Origin: Pyrus communis
Lineage: Eukaryota; Streptophyta; Magnoliopsida; Rosales; Rosaceae
Length of the DNA stretch: 64,000 nt
NCBI RefSeq assembly: GCF_963583255.1
Contig: NC_084814.1
Location: 16,218,464-16,282,463, forward strand
Direction of reading: 5' to 3'
The notes under the pieces: model-generated
What the model saw: only the letters and a program-made list of their open reading frames with translations
Databases searched by the model: none
What the model was told of the DNA's origin: nothing
Part shown: in pieces, positions 34,217 to 46,501 of the stretch
How positions within the stretch are numbered: position 1 is the first letter of the stretch
How the letters are laid out: each line of letters starts with the position of its first letter
Made by a program: the position numbers and the translations under genes

Positions 34217-36318
34217 TTATTTTATAAGTGTATTATGGTATTTGTATCTTTGGGGTTTTCTTGTAGGTTAAGAATTTGGATTTTTTTATTATTAGAATTT
34301 CGGTTAGTTCTCTAGAAATATGGTGTTCTGTAATTCTGTTCAATAACTCTAGTAAGATGTAGTCTCTGTAAGTTATATAGCCTTCTTGAAAATCTTGCAA
34401 TATTTATTTATTTTCAATTAATAAAGTATTATTCGTAGTTTAATACTTCATTTGTTCGTCGAGTACCTTGATTCAACTTATGGAAAATTCTAACTTGAAG
34501 TGAAGTAATGGAAAAGTCACAACATACTTGGATGAAGATCATAAAAGTTGTAACGTGTGTTATGTTGATGCAAGAAAGATCAACGGTCTCGAGGAAGCGG
34601 GAGATAGGTAACTTGGAATTCACTTAACCAAGGGCAATGAAGCTCGCTCAACATTACTAATCGTATATTCACTTGACATGACCAAGCCAAAAGCTTTCTT
34701 TAGAAGGGGGAAACCTCACTCACTTGAATTGCACAAAGAAAATATAATTTTCATTTAATCAAATCTATCATTCAAGGCTTTCTAGTACAATATCTATAAC
34801 CATTTGTAAATTAATAGACCTCAAATTTTCTAGGACACCCTTACAACTTTCAAAATAACTTTGACAAATTCCTATGACAATATTTCAAACTTAATTAAGC
34901 TTTAAACTTTCAACATGCATGGGCTGCCAATTAATAGACTATGAATGCTGAACAGATGTGTATGGCTACCATGCATAATTATTTCCTATTATTGCAATCA
35001 ATAGTTCTAAGAGAATCTCAGGAGAGATATATCAAGATGTAAGACACATACACTTCATTTGTTGTTGAAGTGTCATATAGGCAATTTTAGGGGGATATGT
35101 TTTTTTTTTTTTTTTTTTAACACCAAAAGGAGACATGCCAAGTGAAAATGAGATAAGAAAGCTATCACTTAAAATCTAACTTTACATTTATTACATTGGA
35201 AAAAAATTGGGTGCTTTAATAAAAAAGGCTTGGACCAAAAGTATTTTAACAAAAAGCCACCCTATAGTTTTCTTTAACCAAAAGCATCTCAAAAATACCA
35301 TAAGGACAGAGCCCCCAAATTCTACATGAGCTGGGTTATTAAGCCCAACACGAACAAAAATAAGTTTCCAAAAATGCCCCTAACAGAAAGAAAACCTAGC
35401 CACGCACAAAACCTAGCAAGAACAAGTGAGGCGTTGCTAAGCAAATAGCATTTTCATCGCCCCGCGCAAAACCACCGAATACGCATACCATCTCTGTAAG
35501 GGATATCATGGAATAGGGACAGGTAGAGAGATATCATTAGATTGTTGTCTCTCAACAAATACGCAGCTGAGAATAAAAGTTTCTGGTGATTCCTAATTAG
35601 ATTATTCTTTTGCAATAAGAAACCATCTGACCAGTTCTATGGTTTCCTCTGAGCCTTTTTTCTTATAAATTTCTGATTTTTGTTGTTTTTGAGCTTATTT
35701 GATTGAATATATCAGTGAAAATTTGAATTATGAGAATTGGGTATTGGATATTTTGTTGTTTTCTGAGATGGATATTGATTGAAATTTGAAATCTTTAATT
35801 GTTGGCTTTTGGATTAATGATTTCGTATTTTCTGTATGCATTGTGATTTGGAAGACAGTAGGCAACGTTTGATTCGTAATTTCGGTAGAGGCTACCAGAA
35901 AGATTGAATATAATCTGTCAAGATTTGATGATACCTTGATTTTATGGTCTGTCCAAGTATACCATCTGTTCTTCCATTTTCATGCATGATTTTGGTTTCT
36001 CTGTTATTGTTTCTTAATTACCAAATCTACTTCAACAATGCATAAATATTATATATATCTCACAGTATTACATTATTCTTTAGTTCTTAATGTCTTTTAT
36101 TGCAATTATAAAATTTGTTATATGCAAATTTACAAGTTGTATCACATTTCTGTAATGATTTAATTCTTATTTGTGCCCTGCAAACATTTACAATATTTTC
36201 TCCTCATGTTTTGCATGAATTTATGTATAAGATTTTGTATGAATTAATTAATGAAAATTCATTTGTGCTAATTATTTCTCTTTTTATATTCCAAAAACAA
36301 AAAAAATAATAAAAACAG
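34217..36318. other. Non-coding region
   Basis: AT-rich. A T run lies at 35100-35118. A stretch from about 35320 to 35560 is less AT-rich and could be a leader, but it contains no supported coding sequence. The DNA before 36319 ends in an acceptor-like AAAAACAG directly ahead of the Aux/IAA fragment. Confidence 0.45.
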
Positions 36319-36483
36319 AATTGCTCCTGCTCCAGTTGTGGGTTGGCCTCCAATTCGATCATTTGGGAAGAATCTTGCAAGCAACAAATGCTCTTCCGAA
36401 AATGTCCAAAACAAAGCTCATAATGGTAAACCAGTTGAAACTAGATGAAAGGGTCTGTTTGTGAAAATTAACATGGATGGAGT
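36319..36483 (+). pseudogene. Aux/IAA fragment with domain II degron
   Basis: After an intron-like AAAAACAG the reading is APAPVVGWPPIRSFGKNLAS, the Aux/IAA domain II. GWPPIR (36341-36358) is the degron bound by TIR1/AFB with auxin. GLFVKINMDGV ends the match at 36483, where intact proteins continue into the PB1 interaction domains III and IV. One in-frame TGA (36446-36448) lies between. Domain I (LxLxL) was not found upstream and domains III/IV not downstream. I read it as a partial pseudogene of a transcriptional repressor of auxin responses, resembling the IAA18/IAA26 type. Capture by a transposon is possible, but no element ends were identified. Confidence 0.82.
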
Positions 36484-36892
36484 CCATGTTACCTCTTCAA
36501 GTTTTCTGTCATCTAAAGAATTCGCTGCCTTGGAAAATCTTCTAAGAGCCAAAGCTGACGGCACCTTACAATCACAAAGGCATAAATCTATTGTATAATT
36601 ATAGTAAATAGTAAACACAATCATGCATGAATTATAACTTTTACCTTATCTTTTTTTCTTTCTTCTACTATAGATACTGAGAGACTAGGTCGAGATTCCG
36701 AGAGTAAATGTGAATGCTTTTAACCAATTCAATTACAAGTCTTTTTTATTTTAGCCATATTTAAAAGAATGAATTAAGTAAAATCCGGGATATATGTATA
36801 CTATGCTTATGTTGTCAAGTTGTCAAATGGTACTATTATTGATTGTATTTTTTTTTTTATCAGAGTATGTCATTCTAATCCTCCTTAAATTA
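36484..36892. other. Non-coding flank
   Basis: It begins with an imperfect palindrome, ACATGGATGGAGTCCATGT (36470-36488), exactly where Aux/IAA similarity ends. No gene was seen. Confidence 0.4.
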
Positions 36893-37775
36893 AGGAAACA
36901 CTATTTATGAAACTCAACCAATAAATTGACACTATTTATGAAACCAAATCAAGAATGAGACACTATTTCTAAAATTAAACCAAATAGGTGGAAACTATTT
37001 ATGAAACCAAATAAAAAATGAGACAATATTTCTAAAACTAAACCAATAGGTGGAAGCTATTTATAAAACTAGACCAAGAAAGAGATACTATTATGAAACT
37101 AGACCAAGAAAGAGACACTGTTTATGAAACTGTACCAGTTGCTATACACTATTTATGAATGTGAACCAAGAACAAGACATTATTTATGAAACTGAACTAA
37201 GAATTAAGCCACTATTTGTGAAAGTGGATCAAGAACTAGGCACTATTTATAAAACTGGACCAATAAGGAGACACTATTTATGAAACTGGACCAATAAGTA
37301 GACAATATTTATAAAACCAAATAAAAAATGAGACACTATTTCTCAAAACAAAACCAATAGGTGTAAACTATTTATGAAACTAGACTAAGAAAGAAACACT
37401 ATTGATGAAACTGAACCAAGAACTAAGCATTACTTATGAACTGGACCAAGAACTTGGCACTAGTTATGAAACTGGACCAATAGTAAACACTATTTATGAA
37501 ACTGGACCAACAAGTAGATATTATTTATGAAACCAAACAAAAAATAAGGCACTATTTCTAAAACTAAACAAATAGGCGAATACTATTTATGAAACTGGAC
37601 CAATAAAGAGATACTATTTATGAAACTTTACCAATTATTAATTGTACACTGTTTATGAAATTGGATCAATAACTAGACACTATTTATAAAATTGTACTAT
37701 TTTCTATATACTATTTATGAAACTAAACCAATAAGTACACGTTATTTATGAAACTAAACCAATAATTTTATGAGC
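36893..37775. repeat. 31-bp minisatellite, about 28 degenerate copies
   Basis: The unit is about 31 bp with the core CACTATTTATGAAAC followed by TGGACCAATAAGTAGA or variants (AAACCAATAGGTG, AGACCAAGAAAGAG). Copies vary by substitutions and small indels across nearly 900 bp. No coding potential. Confidence 0.92.
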
Positions 37776-39322
37776 TAAAGCATTGGCAGATTAAAAATAT
37801 TTTATGAGCTAAAGGATCGGTAGATTAAAAATATTTTCATTTTCAATGCTAGAGAACAGGTATCCATCACATGCATGCCTATGCATGTGACTTGATCTTA
37901 CACAAGTACACTTGCAGGCTCAAGAGGTGTATACAAATATATGCAAGAGAGACATATATTGGATGTAATAAACAACTGAATGTATACAAATTTTTCTCAA
38001 CTTTACACCGAGATATATCTAAAGCCTTTAAGGAAGGAATCCTTTTTTTTTTTTTTTTAATTTATTTTTATTTATAAAAATGGGTATTGGTTGTGGGGTT
38101 CACATCATATTAAACTTTAACGATCCAAATCGTCTATTTTTTAAGTTGTATCTCATAAATCATCTTTGCAAAATATTAGCCAAATCGGAAATATTTAAGA
38201 CATCTAATTGGGTTCAAAGAAATGAACGAATACTTTGTTATATAAGAAACAATGAAATTTGATCTTGATAATTAAATAGGCAAATAATTTCGGATTAAAT
38301 TGAATTTTGTAAGAATGATCTATGAATTGAGACTTACAAAATAGACGTTTGGATCATTAAAAATATCAAATCCCCAAACTCCTGTTGCCTCTCTATCTCC
38401 CCCTCTCAAAGGTCCTTTTTGTATGTGTTTTTTGTCGGATTTTCCTGCATATATTTCGGTCCCCCTTGTTCTCTTCTAGGTCTGTCTCGATTTTAATGAG
38501 ACTGGCTGAGATTGCAATTTTGTTGGTCTTGGTTTTTTTTCTTGTATTAGATCAAACAATGCAGCTTTAAAGTCCACCTTCTTACTCAATCCCTTTGGTC
38601 CTGAACATCATCACAATTTTGGAAAGAAGGTGAAGGGCACATCAGCAAATGGAAGAGTGTTCAGAGGGGCAGCAGCTAATTTCAGAGAGTTTTGCAAGTC
38701 CAAGGGGCAAACCAAAATACACAAAAATTTATACGCACCAGCCCCTAAATAGAAGACCAAATCCCAATTGTTACTGGTCAGGAGGTGTCCGAAGATCAAC
38801 TCCGGGACGTAGACCCTCTCCTACTGGTGAATCTCAACAGGAACTCCTGCGCCGTTGTTGCATACGCTGATGCACCTCTGTGGTAGCAGCGGACCCAAAG
38901 ATTGGAAGATTGAATTGAGGTCAGTTGACCTATAAGGTCCTAAGCTTTTTGTCGGTCGGAATTTTGGGTCGGGGCGGGTCTGAGGTAGCAGTGGCGGCGG
39001 TACCCGAATGTTCGTCAAAAACACAACGATCTCTCCTCTCCTCTCCTCATCTTCTTCGTGAGGAGATCGTCGTCGTTCTGTCATGGAGAGAAGGGGGAGA
39101 CAGCATAGCAGGGACATCCGGAAGATTAGACGGACAAAAGACTTGCCTTTAGGGGCAAAATCGGAAACTCATTGTTTGGACCATTTTAATTGTACTAGTT
39201 TAGTGTTAGACTTTGTCCTAACTATTAAATAAAGTTGGTGTATGGTTTTTTGTTAACATTCAAAGTTTTCAAATCATTTTCGTTAGTTTTCCTGAAAAAA
39301 TTACATATATATCTATAAAAAA
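37776..39322. other. Non-coding region with an unrecognised less AT-rich segment
   Basis: 38380-39150 has a more gene-like composition. Plus-strand frames near 38650-38870 (GGVRRSTPGRRPSPTGE) and a minus-strand frame at 38821-39117 overlap on opposite strands. I recognise neither. T runs lie at 38042-38058. Near 38080-38260 is AT-rich dispersed-repeat-like sequence. Confidence 0.4.
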
Positions 39323-39325
39323 ATG

Positions 39326-39447
39326 AAGGAACTGCTATTAACATTCCACAAACCTTATTCTACTCTTCTCACAAGTATATTTTTCTTTCTAATTATAGAA
39401 AGTTTGGAGTACGAAATGAGATTTTTTTTAGTGCCAATAACAATTCT
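39326..39447. mobile_element. Foldback MITE, copy 1
   Basis: Inverted arms (GGAACTGCTATTAACATTCC against AGTGCCAATAACAATTC) enclose a short middle with TTTTCTTTCTAATTATAGAAAG. It is a diverged relative of the cleaner copy at 41111-41231. Confidence 0.6.
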
Positions 39448-39512
39448 AAAAAATAAATATGAATGTAAATACGAGTTATACATTTCAAATTGCATCTCTC
39501 AATAAAATAAAA

Positions 39513-39660
39513 GGAAAACTAATGAAAATAGTTTGAAAACTTTGAGTTTTAACGATAAGGACAAAATAAAAGGTGAAGTGAATAGTACCAGGTTTGACTT
39601 TTTAATGTAAAAATGTGGTTTTTCGTTAAAATAAACAGTATCACGGGCTTTTCGTTAAAA
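39513..39660 (-). mobile_element. Small MITE-like repeat, copy 2 (inverted)
   Basis: The reverse complement matches 2204-2353 over the whole length. It starts GGAAAACTAATG and ends CTTTTCGTTAAA. Confidence 0.7.
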
Positions 39661-41110
39661 CTCTCTAAAATAAACTCCTCTAATGGCTTAGACGGTGAGA
39701 ATACTTGGCTAGCATCCTATAATCCTATTGTTGATGCAAGTAGAAGGAGGCCATCAATATTTTTATCTTTCCTCTCATATCTTTTTGTGAAGTAATATCT
39801 CCCAACAAACATTCACTTATTTAGAAGAGCTATTTTTTTTATTTTTTTATTACAAATGATAGAATAATTTATATTAAATTCATTTAACTTACAGAAAGAG
39901 AAATTTAAACATAGAACTTCAAGTTATAGATGAATACTTTTAACCAATTGAGTTACAAATCATTTGCTTTAGTGACCAAATTGGTGTTTTCAATATCAAT
40001 TTCTACTTTTAAGCTTATTGCATGATTTAAAGAATAATTCCCAATTAAAAAAATATTTATGAGTACAATTCCGAGAAATATATTTCCTCTTGAAAAGATC
40101 AAAACATGATCAAGGGGCCAAACGGCTGCTCAAGGTTAAAAGCCCAAAACTCAAGTTTAATGGAGTAATGGCTCAACAATCTTTTCGATAAGGAGTTGGA
40201 AGTAACGCAAGGTAACTCCTATCATCATCACATAACTTTTAACATCAGTGCAATGCATATTTCGTTTGATTTGGACTCTCCTCAGCCATAATGTTTATAT
40301 TCGTATTGTTCATACATATAAGATATTGAATTTGTCATTTATTGAAGCCAAACTTGAGATCTCTTACTTTTACATAGACATGAATATTACTAGAATGTAA
40401 AGTTAGACGAAGCCAAGTCTAGTATTTAGGCCTTTTCGCTATTTGGAAAGAGGATCAAACTCACTCGTCTGTTGGCATTCTACAATGGGTGCCGACTGCC
40501 AACCTAAACCTTACGTTTGGCCCAAAAACGATGGCCAGCCCAACGCTTTTTTATAAGGAACGTCTCACGTACGATTGGAGTCATCAATTGACAACAAAAA
40601 CCAATATATACAAGTCATCAATTTTACCAGCAATCAGAAAGGCTACGGTTACGGTTTTCAACTATCTAAACTTCCTATATCAGTAATGGCAAGTTAAGAT
40701 TAGTTTAGCTTAACTTCCAACGACTTAAAAAAAAAAAAAAAAAAACAAAATCTAAAGTTTGTCGGTCAAGAATAAAGAGAGTAGTGAGATCAATACCATG
40801 CATTCAAATTAGCCTTTGATAGATATATGTTTAACAATTGTAGGGTCGTGTACATTGTATATGATATATGAGTTTCTGATTAACTTTACAAAACTAACGC
40901 AACGAGAAACAGGATAGGTAGGATCGATCATCCTCAAATCCTAGAACATAAGCTGAAGTCCATCAGCAATGTGGAATCCACAAGAAAATAGAGAAAACTC
41001 TAAAGCCAAGATCAATAGCGGAGCAACATGGATGTCATGTAAGCCTTATAACCAGCCTTCTGTTTTACCATATAAGCTTGTTGATGCCAACGACTTTTTG
41101 AATTTTTAAA
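39661..41110. other. Non-coding region
   Basis: AT-rich, with no supported gene. It has an A run at 40728-40745. Confidence 0.45.
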
Positions 41111-41231
41111 GGGAATTGTTATTGGCACTCCAAAAATCTCATTCTACACTCCAAACTTTCTATATTTGGAAAGAAAAATACATGTGTGAGGAGTCTAGAA
41201 TGAGATTTTTGAAGTGCCAATAACATTTCCC
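41111..41231. mobile_element. Foldback MITE, copy 2
   Basis: It is 121 bp with arms of about 45 bp: GGGAATTGTTATTGGCACTC and, reversed, GGGAAATGTTATTGGCACTT. The arms continue through CAAAAATCTCATTCTA. Almost the whole element folds back on itself. Such hairpin-shaped MITEs can be processed to small RNAs if transcribed. Confidence 0.85.
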
Positions 41232-41451
41232 TTTTTAAAAACCAATTCCTTTTTTTTTTTTTTTTTTTGTCTGTTCGTATAAAACAAGATCTGTACAATT
41301 TAGAGGTAGTTCCAATTATGTTGAAAGAAAAATCTCATAGTAATAGTTTTGAGCTAGCTATGACCTTCAATTTTAATTTGTTCGAATCTAACATGTTAAT
41401 AATTTTTTTTTTTTTTTTATCAAAACTCGTAAACAAACTTTGTTTTTATGA

Positions 41452-41483
<32 letters not shown>

Positions 41484-43517
41484 ATCATCAGAATACTAAA
41501 TTTTTCATAACTATTTGAAGCTTCATCAGTCTTGATTGATTAAAAATTTTCATGACAAAAAAAAAAAAAAAAAAAAAAAACATAAAACAAAAAACAACTT
41601 TAATTGTTCTCCAATTAATTATATTGCTATTTTTCTTCTTCTAATTTCTTTTATTTGGCTTAAAGGTCCTCCTATGAAAGATTTCTGGTTTCTTCATTGG
41701 CTAAGATGGTCTATTTATAATGTATAGTAACCCTTAAACCCCTAGGAGTCCAAATAGGAAATAGTAAAATCCTAAAATCTTCCTAAAATATAAAAATAAC
41801 ACAATATAAAGGTTTATGCCGAAATTGTTTCAAGACTTGTAATACAGAACTAGAACTTAAACTTTTGGAAAACAAGTCGTGAGAATAATAAGGCAGAACT
41901 TCTTAAAAGATATTCATTCTTCTTTTTTGTCTGTCGAGCTACTCGAAATGTTCAGAACATTATCTTTTGGAGTATTGCAATAACAAATAATACTCACCCT
42001 TGAATTTTCAATTCTATAATCACTTTTATTCGTTGAACATCGCTTCTTCATTTTAATTTTATTAAATCTCAAATAATCCAAATTTTTTAGCTACATCAAA
42101 AGTATACGATTTTTCTTCATAGTACTTAGTATATTGAGTGGTACAAAAAATGAATGGTTAAAAGTGAAATAATAATATCTAATAGGTGTGAAATATAATC
42201 TAATAACTAAAACACCCATAACACTAAGTAGTATGTAGCATTGAAACCACATCCAATTTTTATCGAACAATATGATTATTATAAAGGTTCTGAATCTTCC
42301 GATGCAAATTAGACTTGTGTGGTACAATGAACAATGTTTATTGTTTCCTTATTATATATATTGCGTGGTGCAATGAACAGCGACATACAAGATATTGGTG
42401 GACTTGACAACAGACTAGTGCTTTTGGAAAGTCTATACCTGCTGAGGCATCCCATTTACCAGTAGAAAGCAGCTAAAAAGAAATTAAGAAAGGGACTTCA
42501 CTTTTAGTGGAGGTAATGGAGATGTGGTCTATTTACGTATGGCATCAAGCAAACTAATAAGCCTGGTCAAGATGATGAGCATCTTCTAAGTTTGTAACCC
42601 TACCAACCCCCAAAATGAAAAAAGACAAGCTGTAACTGGTGAGATAGTGACTAGAGGGTTCACATAGACCGCCAATGACTGTTCATTTTGTAAGGACTAT
42701 CAATAGTAGTTGTTCCATCATGCTCTAAAAATTTCATTTCTTGCGACCAAGAAGTCTTAGACATTGCTTAAATTTTCTTTTGAAATGGTATTTTAGTTTT
42801 CACCATCACTAGGACTTCAGTGCTTTCCTAAATCAAAATAAAGTATTCTATTTCATTATTAGTCATTTTTCAACTTGATGCATTACTAGTATGACCACGT
42901 TATGTTAGGCGAAGAGTATTATTTGGTGTAACAATAGAATTGACACTTTACATGTCTCAATTTACAGTTGACGTGAATGAATCAAACTTGTCAATTTTTA
43001 TGACCACGTAATTAAAAATTCTGATATATTTTTTTAGAAGTTTAAAAATTCTGATATATTTTTTTAGAAGCTGAAAAATTTTGATATCAAGAGTTGTTGA
43101 GCAATTAACTCTTAATGTAGTCTCAATCGCCTTTAGGGTTTAGTCTTGCGGATATTGTACGTAAAGATGTTCTAGAAACCCACCTATTCATTACGACCAA
43201 ATTCTTGCCAAGTTTTCATCTCATTTACATTACATGCATATTATTTTTGTATTTTCTTTGACCAAACCGAAAACTTAGGTATTTTAATTACCAGCATAAC
43301 TAAAAGTCGTCTGAACTATCATGGTGATTTAGGAAAATAGGCCCTTAATTAAGTAAGACTTTCTTTTAATCAACAATATAATTTTTGACATTAGATTAAT
43401 TATGATAGTTTTTTTTCTCTCTTTGATTTTTTCTTTGTTGCCAGTTTTTAATAAGAACGGTGCATGGTCTCTTTCGTGGAATACCTATTTATCTTTTTGC
43501 GCATGCACTTGATCAAT
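41232..43517. other. Non-coding region with microsatellites
   Basis: T/A runs at 41251-41268, 41403-41418 and 41557-41580, an (AT)n tract at 41456-41483 and two copies of a ~33-bp unit (TTCTGATATATTTTTTTAGA) at about 43018-43070. No gene is supported. Confidence 0.5.
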
Positions 43518-43691
43518 TCAGAGTCCTATTCCCACCACAAATTCTGTCGAAACATATATGGGATTAGCTGTAAAGAATTTCAAGTGTGCTGTCATCATCA
43601 TCCTAAATTCCTCAGCAACGGCAATCTTAAATAAATCTGGCCTTTTGTGACATTCATATGCAACAGGAGAAACTACAGTGGTCAACATGGA
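43518..43691 (-). CDS. Possible terminal exon, unrecognised protein
   Basis: On the minus strand an ATTTTGCAG acceptor (at 43692) is followed by 57 open codons, SMLTTVVSPVAYECHKRP...FVVGIGL, and a stop at 43518. The amino acid composition is protein-like (KIAVAEEFRMMMTAHLKFF). I do not recognise a family and see no convincing upstream exon within 1 kb. It may be a gene fragment or chance. Confidence 0.2.
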   Translation of the reverse strand, partial: SMLTTVVSPVAYECHKRPDLFKIAVAEEFRMMMTAHLKFFTANPIYVSTEFVVGIGL

Positions 43692-44339
43692 CTGCAAAAT
43701 TATGTACGTAATTAATTTGTCCATTGAAGATATTCAAACCTGGGAGCATCATTTGGATGTTCTAGCTAAATCTTTAATTTATTTTATTATGAATTGGACC
43801 TAACTCACCCAAATTATTGTCTGATTATAAAGTCTCAATTTATTGCAGAAAAGTTATATATAGGTAACTACTAGGTAGATACTTCAAAAACTTAAAATTT
43901 TTACTTAAGGTATGCAGTATTATGAGATAACCAACATGGTACAAGCCAAATACTGTACCTTTCCAGTGCATATCAAACCAACACACGGTCCCTTATACGT
44001 GGATTAGTCCCATCCAAAAACTTGGAGAGAATTTTTTGTTTTTTGTTTTGGTCAATGGTGGAGAGACAAATTAAATAGATGTAAATGTGAAGTTAGATAA
44101 ATCATTTTGTGTTTGTTGTTATTTGTTTAAAGTAATGCATTTCTGAAGTCAATCGTCAAGTGAGGTAAAGGAATCAGAAATTGAAAATATCTTGATGAGA
44201 ACCTTATTCAACAACAAAACAGAACTGAATTTATCACACTAAATAAAAATCAAACAATTGATAAAGAATTGCAAGAGCTAATAATTAAGAAAAATACTCT
44301 ACACTAGAAACAAGTTATATATAGTTAGAATAATTGGAA
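43692..44339. other. Non-coding region
   Basis: AT-rich intergenic DNA. No supported feature. Confidence 0.45.
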
Positions 44340-44520
44340 CCGGATACCCTCTGGATCCAATAAAACTGAGCCTGCTGAGCAGGAGATCCGGGTAATTGAA
44401 ATTTGATCCAACGGTTATAAGCAGGGGGCCCTCTAAAAGTTATAATAATTGTAGTCGTTGGATCAAATTTCAACAATCTGGATCGCCTGCTCAGCAGGCT
44501 CAGTATATATGGATACGGAA
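44340..44520. mobile_element. MITE with 47-bp inverted arms
   Basis: Arms 44366-44412 and 44457-44503 both read CTGAGCCTGCTGAGCAGG and continue to TTGAAATTTGATCCAACG, inverted. GGATAC words lie outside each arm. The middle is about 44 bp. The inner GCCTGCTGAGCAGGC is palindromic. Confidence 0.82.
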
Positions 44521-44639
44521 GGGATGCAGTTCCAGAATAATTATTGTTATGAAATGTCTTTGTATGCATGATTAGACCTTTTGTAGATAAGTTAAATGTT
44601 TTCCGATGCTTATGCGACTTAGTGAAAACTCAATCCGAG

Positions 44640-44813
44640 TTGACTTTGGCATCAAAAGTGAAAAGTGTTTTTTTGTCAGTAATACTTGATAGTACTCCTA
44701 ATGAAAGTCACAATGAACAAAGGACTTTAATATTAAAATATGTAGATGTGTCACATACTCCATTAAAATTTGAGGAGTATATTTTTAGAGTTATCAAATG
44801 TAGATACATCTAG
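44640..44813 (+). pseudogene. hAT-like transposase fragment (DUF4371 / ZMYM1-like)
   Basis: The plus-strand frame contains SVILDSTPNESHNEQRTLIL and KYVDVSHTPLKFEEYIFRVI. DUF4371-type hAT transposases have the same ordered pattern, with a catalytic-type D in ILD.TPD.SH.EQ.....R.V. Stops close the frame at 44813. No terminal repeats were identified. Confidence 0.55.
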
Positions 44814-45359
44814 ATTATGAATTTTTAATGAATTGCAAGATATAGTATGTAGCACCGAGTGATACGAAAATACTGAGATTGAAAATAGCATGTCGACAAT
44901 GATAAAGTTCCATAAGAACACAAAGGGTAGTCACCTGAAGGCATGCAGTAGTATGGATCTTCATGGATAGAGGTTCAAGGAATGCACTGCATTTACGCCT
45001 CTTCCAGCAAAGAGACCTCGAGTTCCGACGGATTAGGCTAAGGGCCTATAATCCTTCAGTTAGCTATGTCTTGAACAAGACTATTGTGGCTAATTCAAAG
45101 AATAACCGATGCATGTCATTATGCACCTAGTTACACAAGGTAGCTAGACTTATCCACGCCTAGATATTCGGGCAGTTTACCTTCTCCCTAGGGGAGAACA
45201 TACACCAAAGTGGTGTCAGAAAATTAGTTTATCTTCTCTCACTAGAGATCATGGAAGCTGTTATGAGCATACAGTTGGGCCAAGTTGTAGATAACCCCTC
45301 AAATCTTCATTGAAAATATAATAAGTATTTGAAGATCTGTTGAAAGATAGGAACTACAA
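44814..45359. other. Gypsy-type untranslated sequence
   Basis: TTTACCTTCTCCCTAGGGG, AATTAGTTTATCTTCTCTC and CAAATCTTCATTGAAAATA (45180-45320) resemble 10262-10800 in the rearranged gypsy element. A retrotransposon remnant is likely. No coding sequence. Confidence 0.5.
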
Positions 45360-45870
45360 AACAACTTAAATAATTTTTCGGCTTGCGAGGTCTTGCTCAT
45401 CAATCTGCTAGAGACTTAAACTTTGGTAGGCCGGGATACGGTTCAGGTGGTGATGACGGAAAGCGGATTCGTCTATTTGGAGCCTTCCCTGTGGGTAATG
45501 ATGAAGGGTTCTTTCTTAGGATTTGGTCTTCCGGGTGGAACTGTTGGATCTTCACACTCTTGTTGTATCTGGAGAGGAGCTGATGACGGTAAGCTGCGAT
45601 TCGGGTGACAAATTATCACGTTCTTCCTCTGCCAAGTCCAAAGTTTGTGATAGCTTCTTTCTTGCTCTGCTCTGGATTTGGTCGTACAATGTTGTTGGCA
45701 CAACGACGTTGAGAATGACTAACGCCTCATAATTGAATGCCATAGAGAAAGGAGTTTCGTCGGTAGCTTGTTGTTTAGTTCTGTAATATGCTCATAGAAC
45801 ATCAAGAAGTTCATATGGCCATTTGTCTTTCTTGTCTGCGAAAGACTTCTTAAGGCAGTTAAGATTTAGG
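45360..45870 (-). pseudogene. Gypsy integrase C-terminal remnant
   Basis: Read right to left: LNCLKKSFADKKDKWPYELL, AYYRTKQQATDETPFSMAF, NYEALVILNVVVPTTLYDQ and RYNKSVKIQQFHPEDQILRK. This is the end of a Ty3/gypsy integrase, where relatives have W...YRTT...TPF.L.YG.EAV.P.E and YN..VK.R.F..GD.VLR. Frameshifts and a stop are present. No RT is adjacent. Confidence 0.8.
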
Positions 45871-45961
45871 GCGAACGTCTTCCAATTGCGCAGAAAGTTG
45901 GGGGCAAAGACATTGGACCCCATTAAATAGGCAAGCTTAGACTTCAACTCTTCAACATTTT

Positions 45962-46309
45962 TTAAGCAGAGCGAGCTTTAGATTCCATCACTGCCTCAGT
46001 CTCTTTCACAGCATGAACTACATCATAGTCAAGATGCATCGTCTCAGTAGCTAAGATCAAAGTCTTCTGCATGGTGGCAAAGAGGGAGACTCTTTTCTCT
46101 TCGGCAAGATGATTTGCAAAGAAACCCAGGTGAACCACCTCTTCAACGTTCTCGAAAAACTTGGCGCACACTACAAGGTCTTCGAGCAGGTTAGCTTTAT
46201 GCAGCACACAAATCTCAAGAAAACCTCTAGAAGCAGAAAAGCAAAATACACATGTTAAGGCATTTGCATCTTTTATTAGAGATGCCCTGAAGAAGTACTC
46301 TTGGTGCAT
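45962..46309 (-). other. Open frame beside gypsy remnant, unrecognised
   Basis: 115 codons starting MHQEYFFRASLIKDANAL, rich in Ala, Glu and Leu and probably helical (NVEEVVHLGFFANHLAEEKR). It lies upstream, in minus-strand order, of the integrase remnant at 45360-45870. I believe similar frames accompany plant gypsy elements, but I cannot name a domain. It is probably retrotransposon debris rather than a gene. Confidence 0.3.
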
Positions 46310-46332
46310 GATGTGTATCTAACCCAAGTTTC

Positions 46333-46501
46333 TGTTAGTGTAGGAGAATTTGGTTAGGATTCTATTAGGCCAGGTTATGTAAATCCCTGAGATCTTAGGT
46401 TTACTTGTACAATAAGTCACTTGACTAGTATATATTTTTACCTTATGTTATCAAGTAAAATCGATACAATTACAATTCTACATGTTTAGGTGACTAGTAC
46501 A
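46333..46501 (+). repeat. Copia 5' LTR (short)
   Basis: It is about 169 bp, starting TGTTAGTGTAGG and ending GACTAGTACA, next to the gypsy insertion. Directly beyond that insertion comes TGATATCAC, close to the TGGTATCA initiator-Met primer site of copia elements. There is no second copy to prove its ends. Confidence 0.55.

Noticed and set aside
38649..38870. GGVRRSTPGRRPSPTGE resembling a CEP-type signal peptide hormone motif
   Set aside because: Key CEP positions do not fit, there is no signal peptide in frame and stops are nearby.
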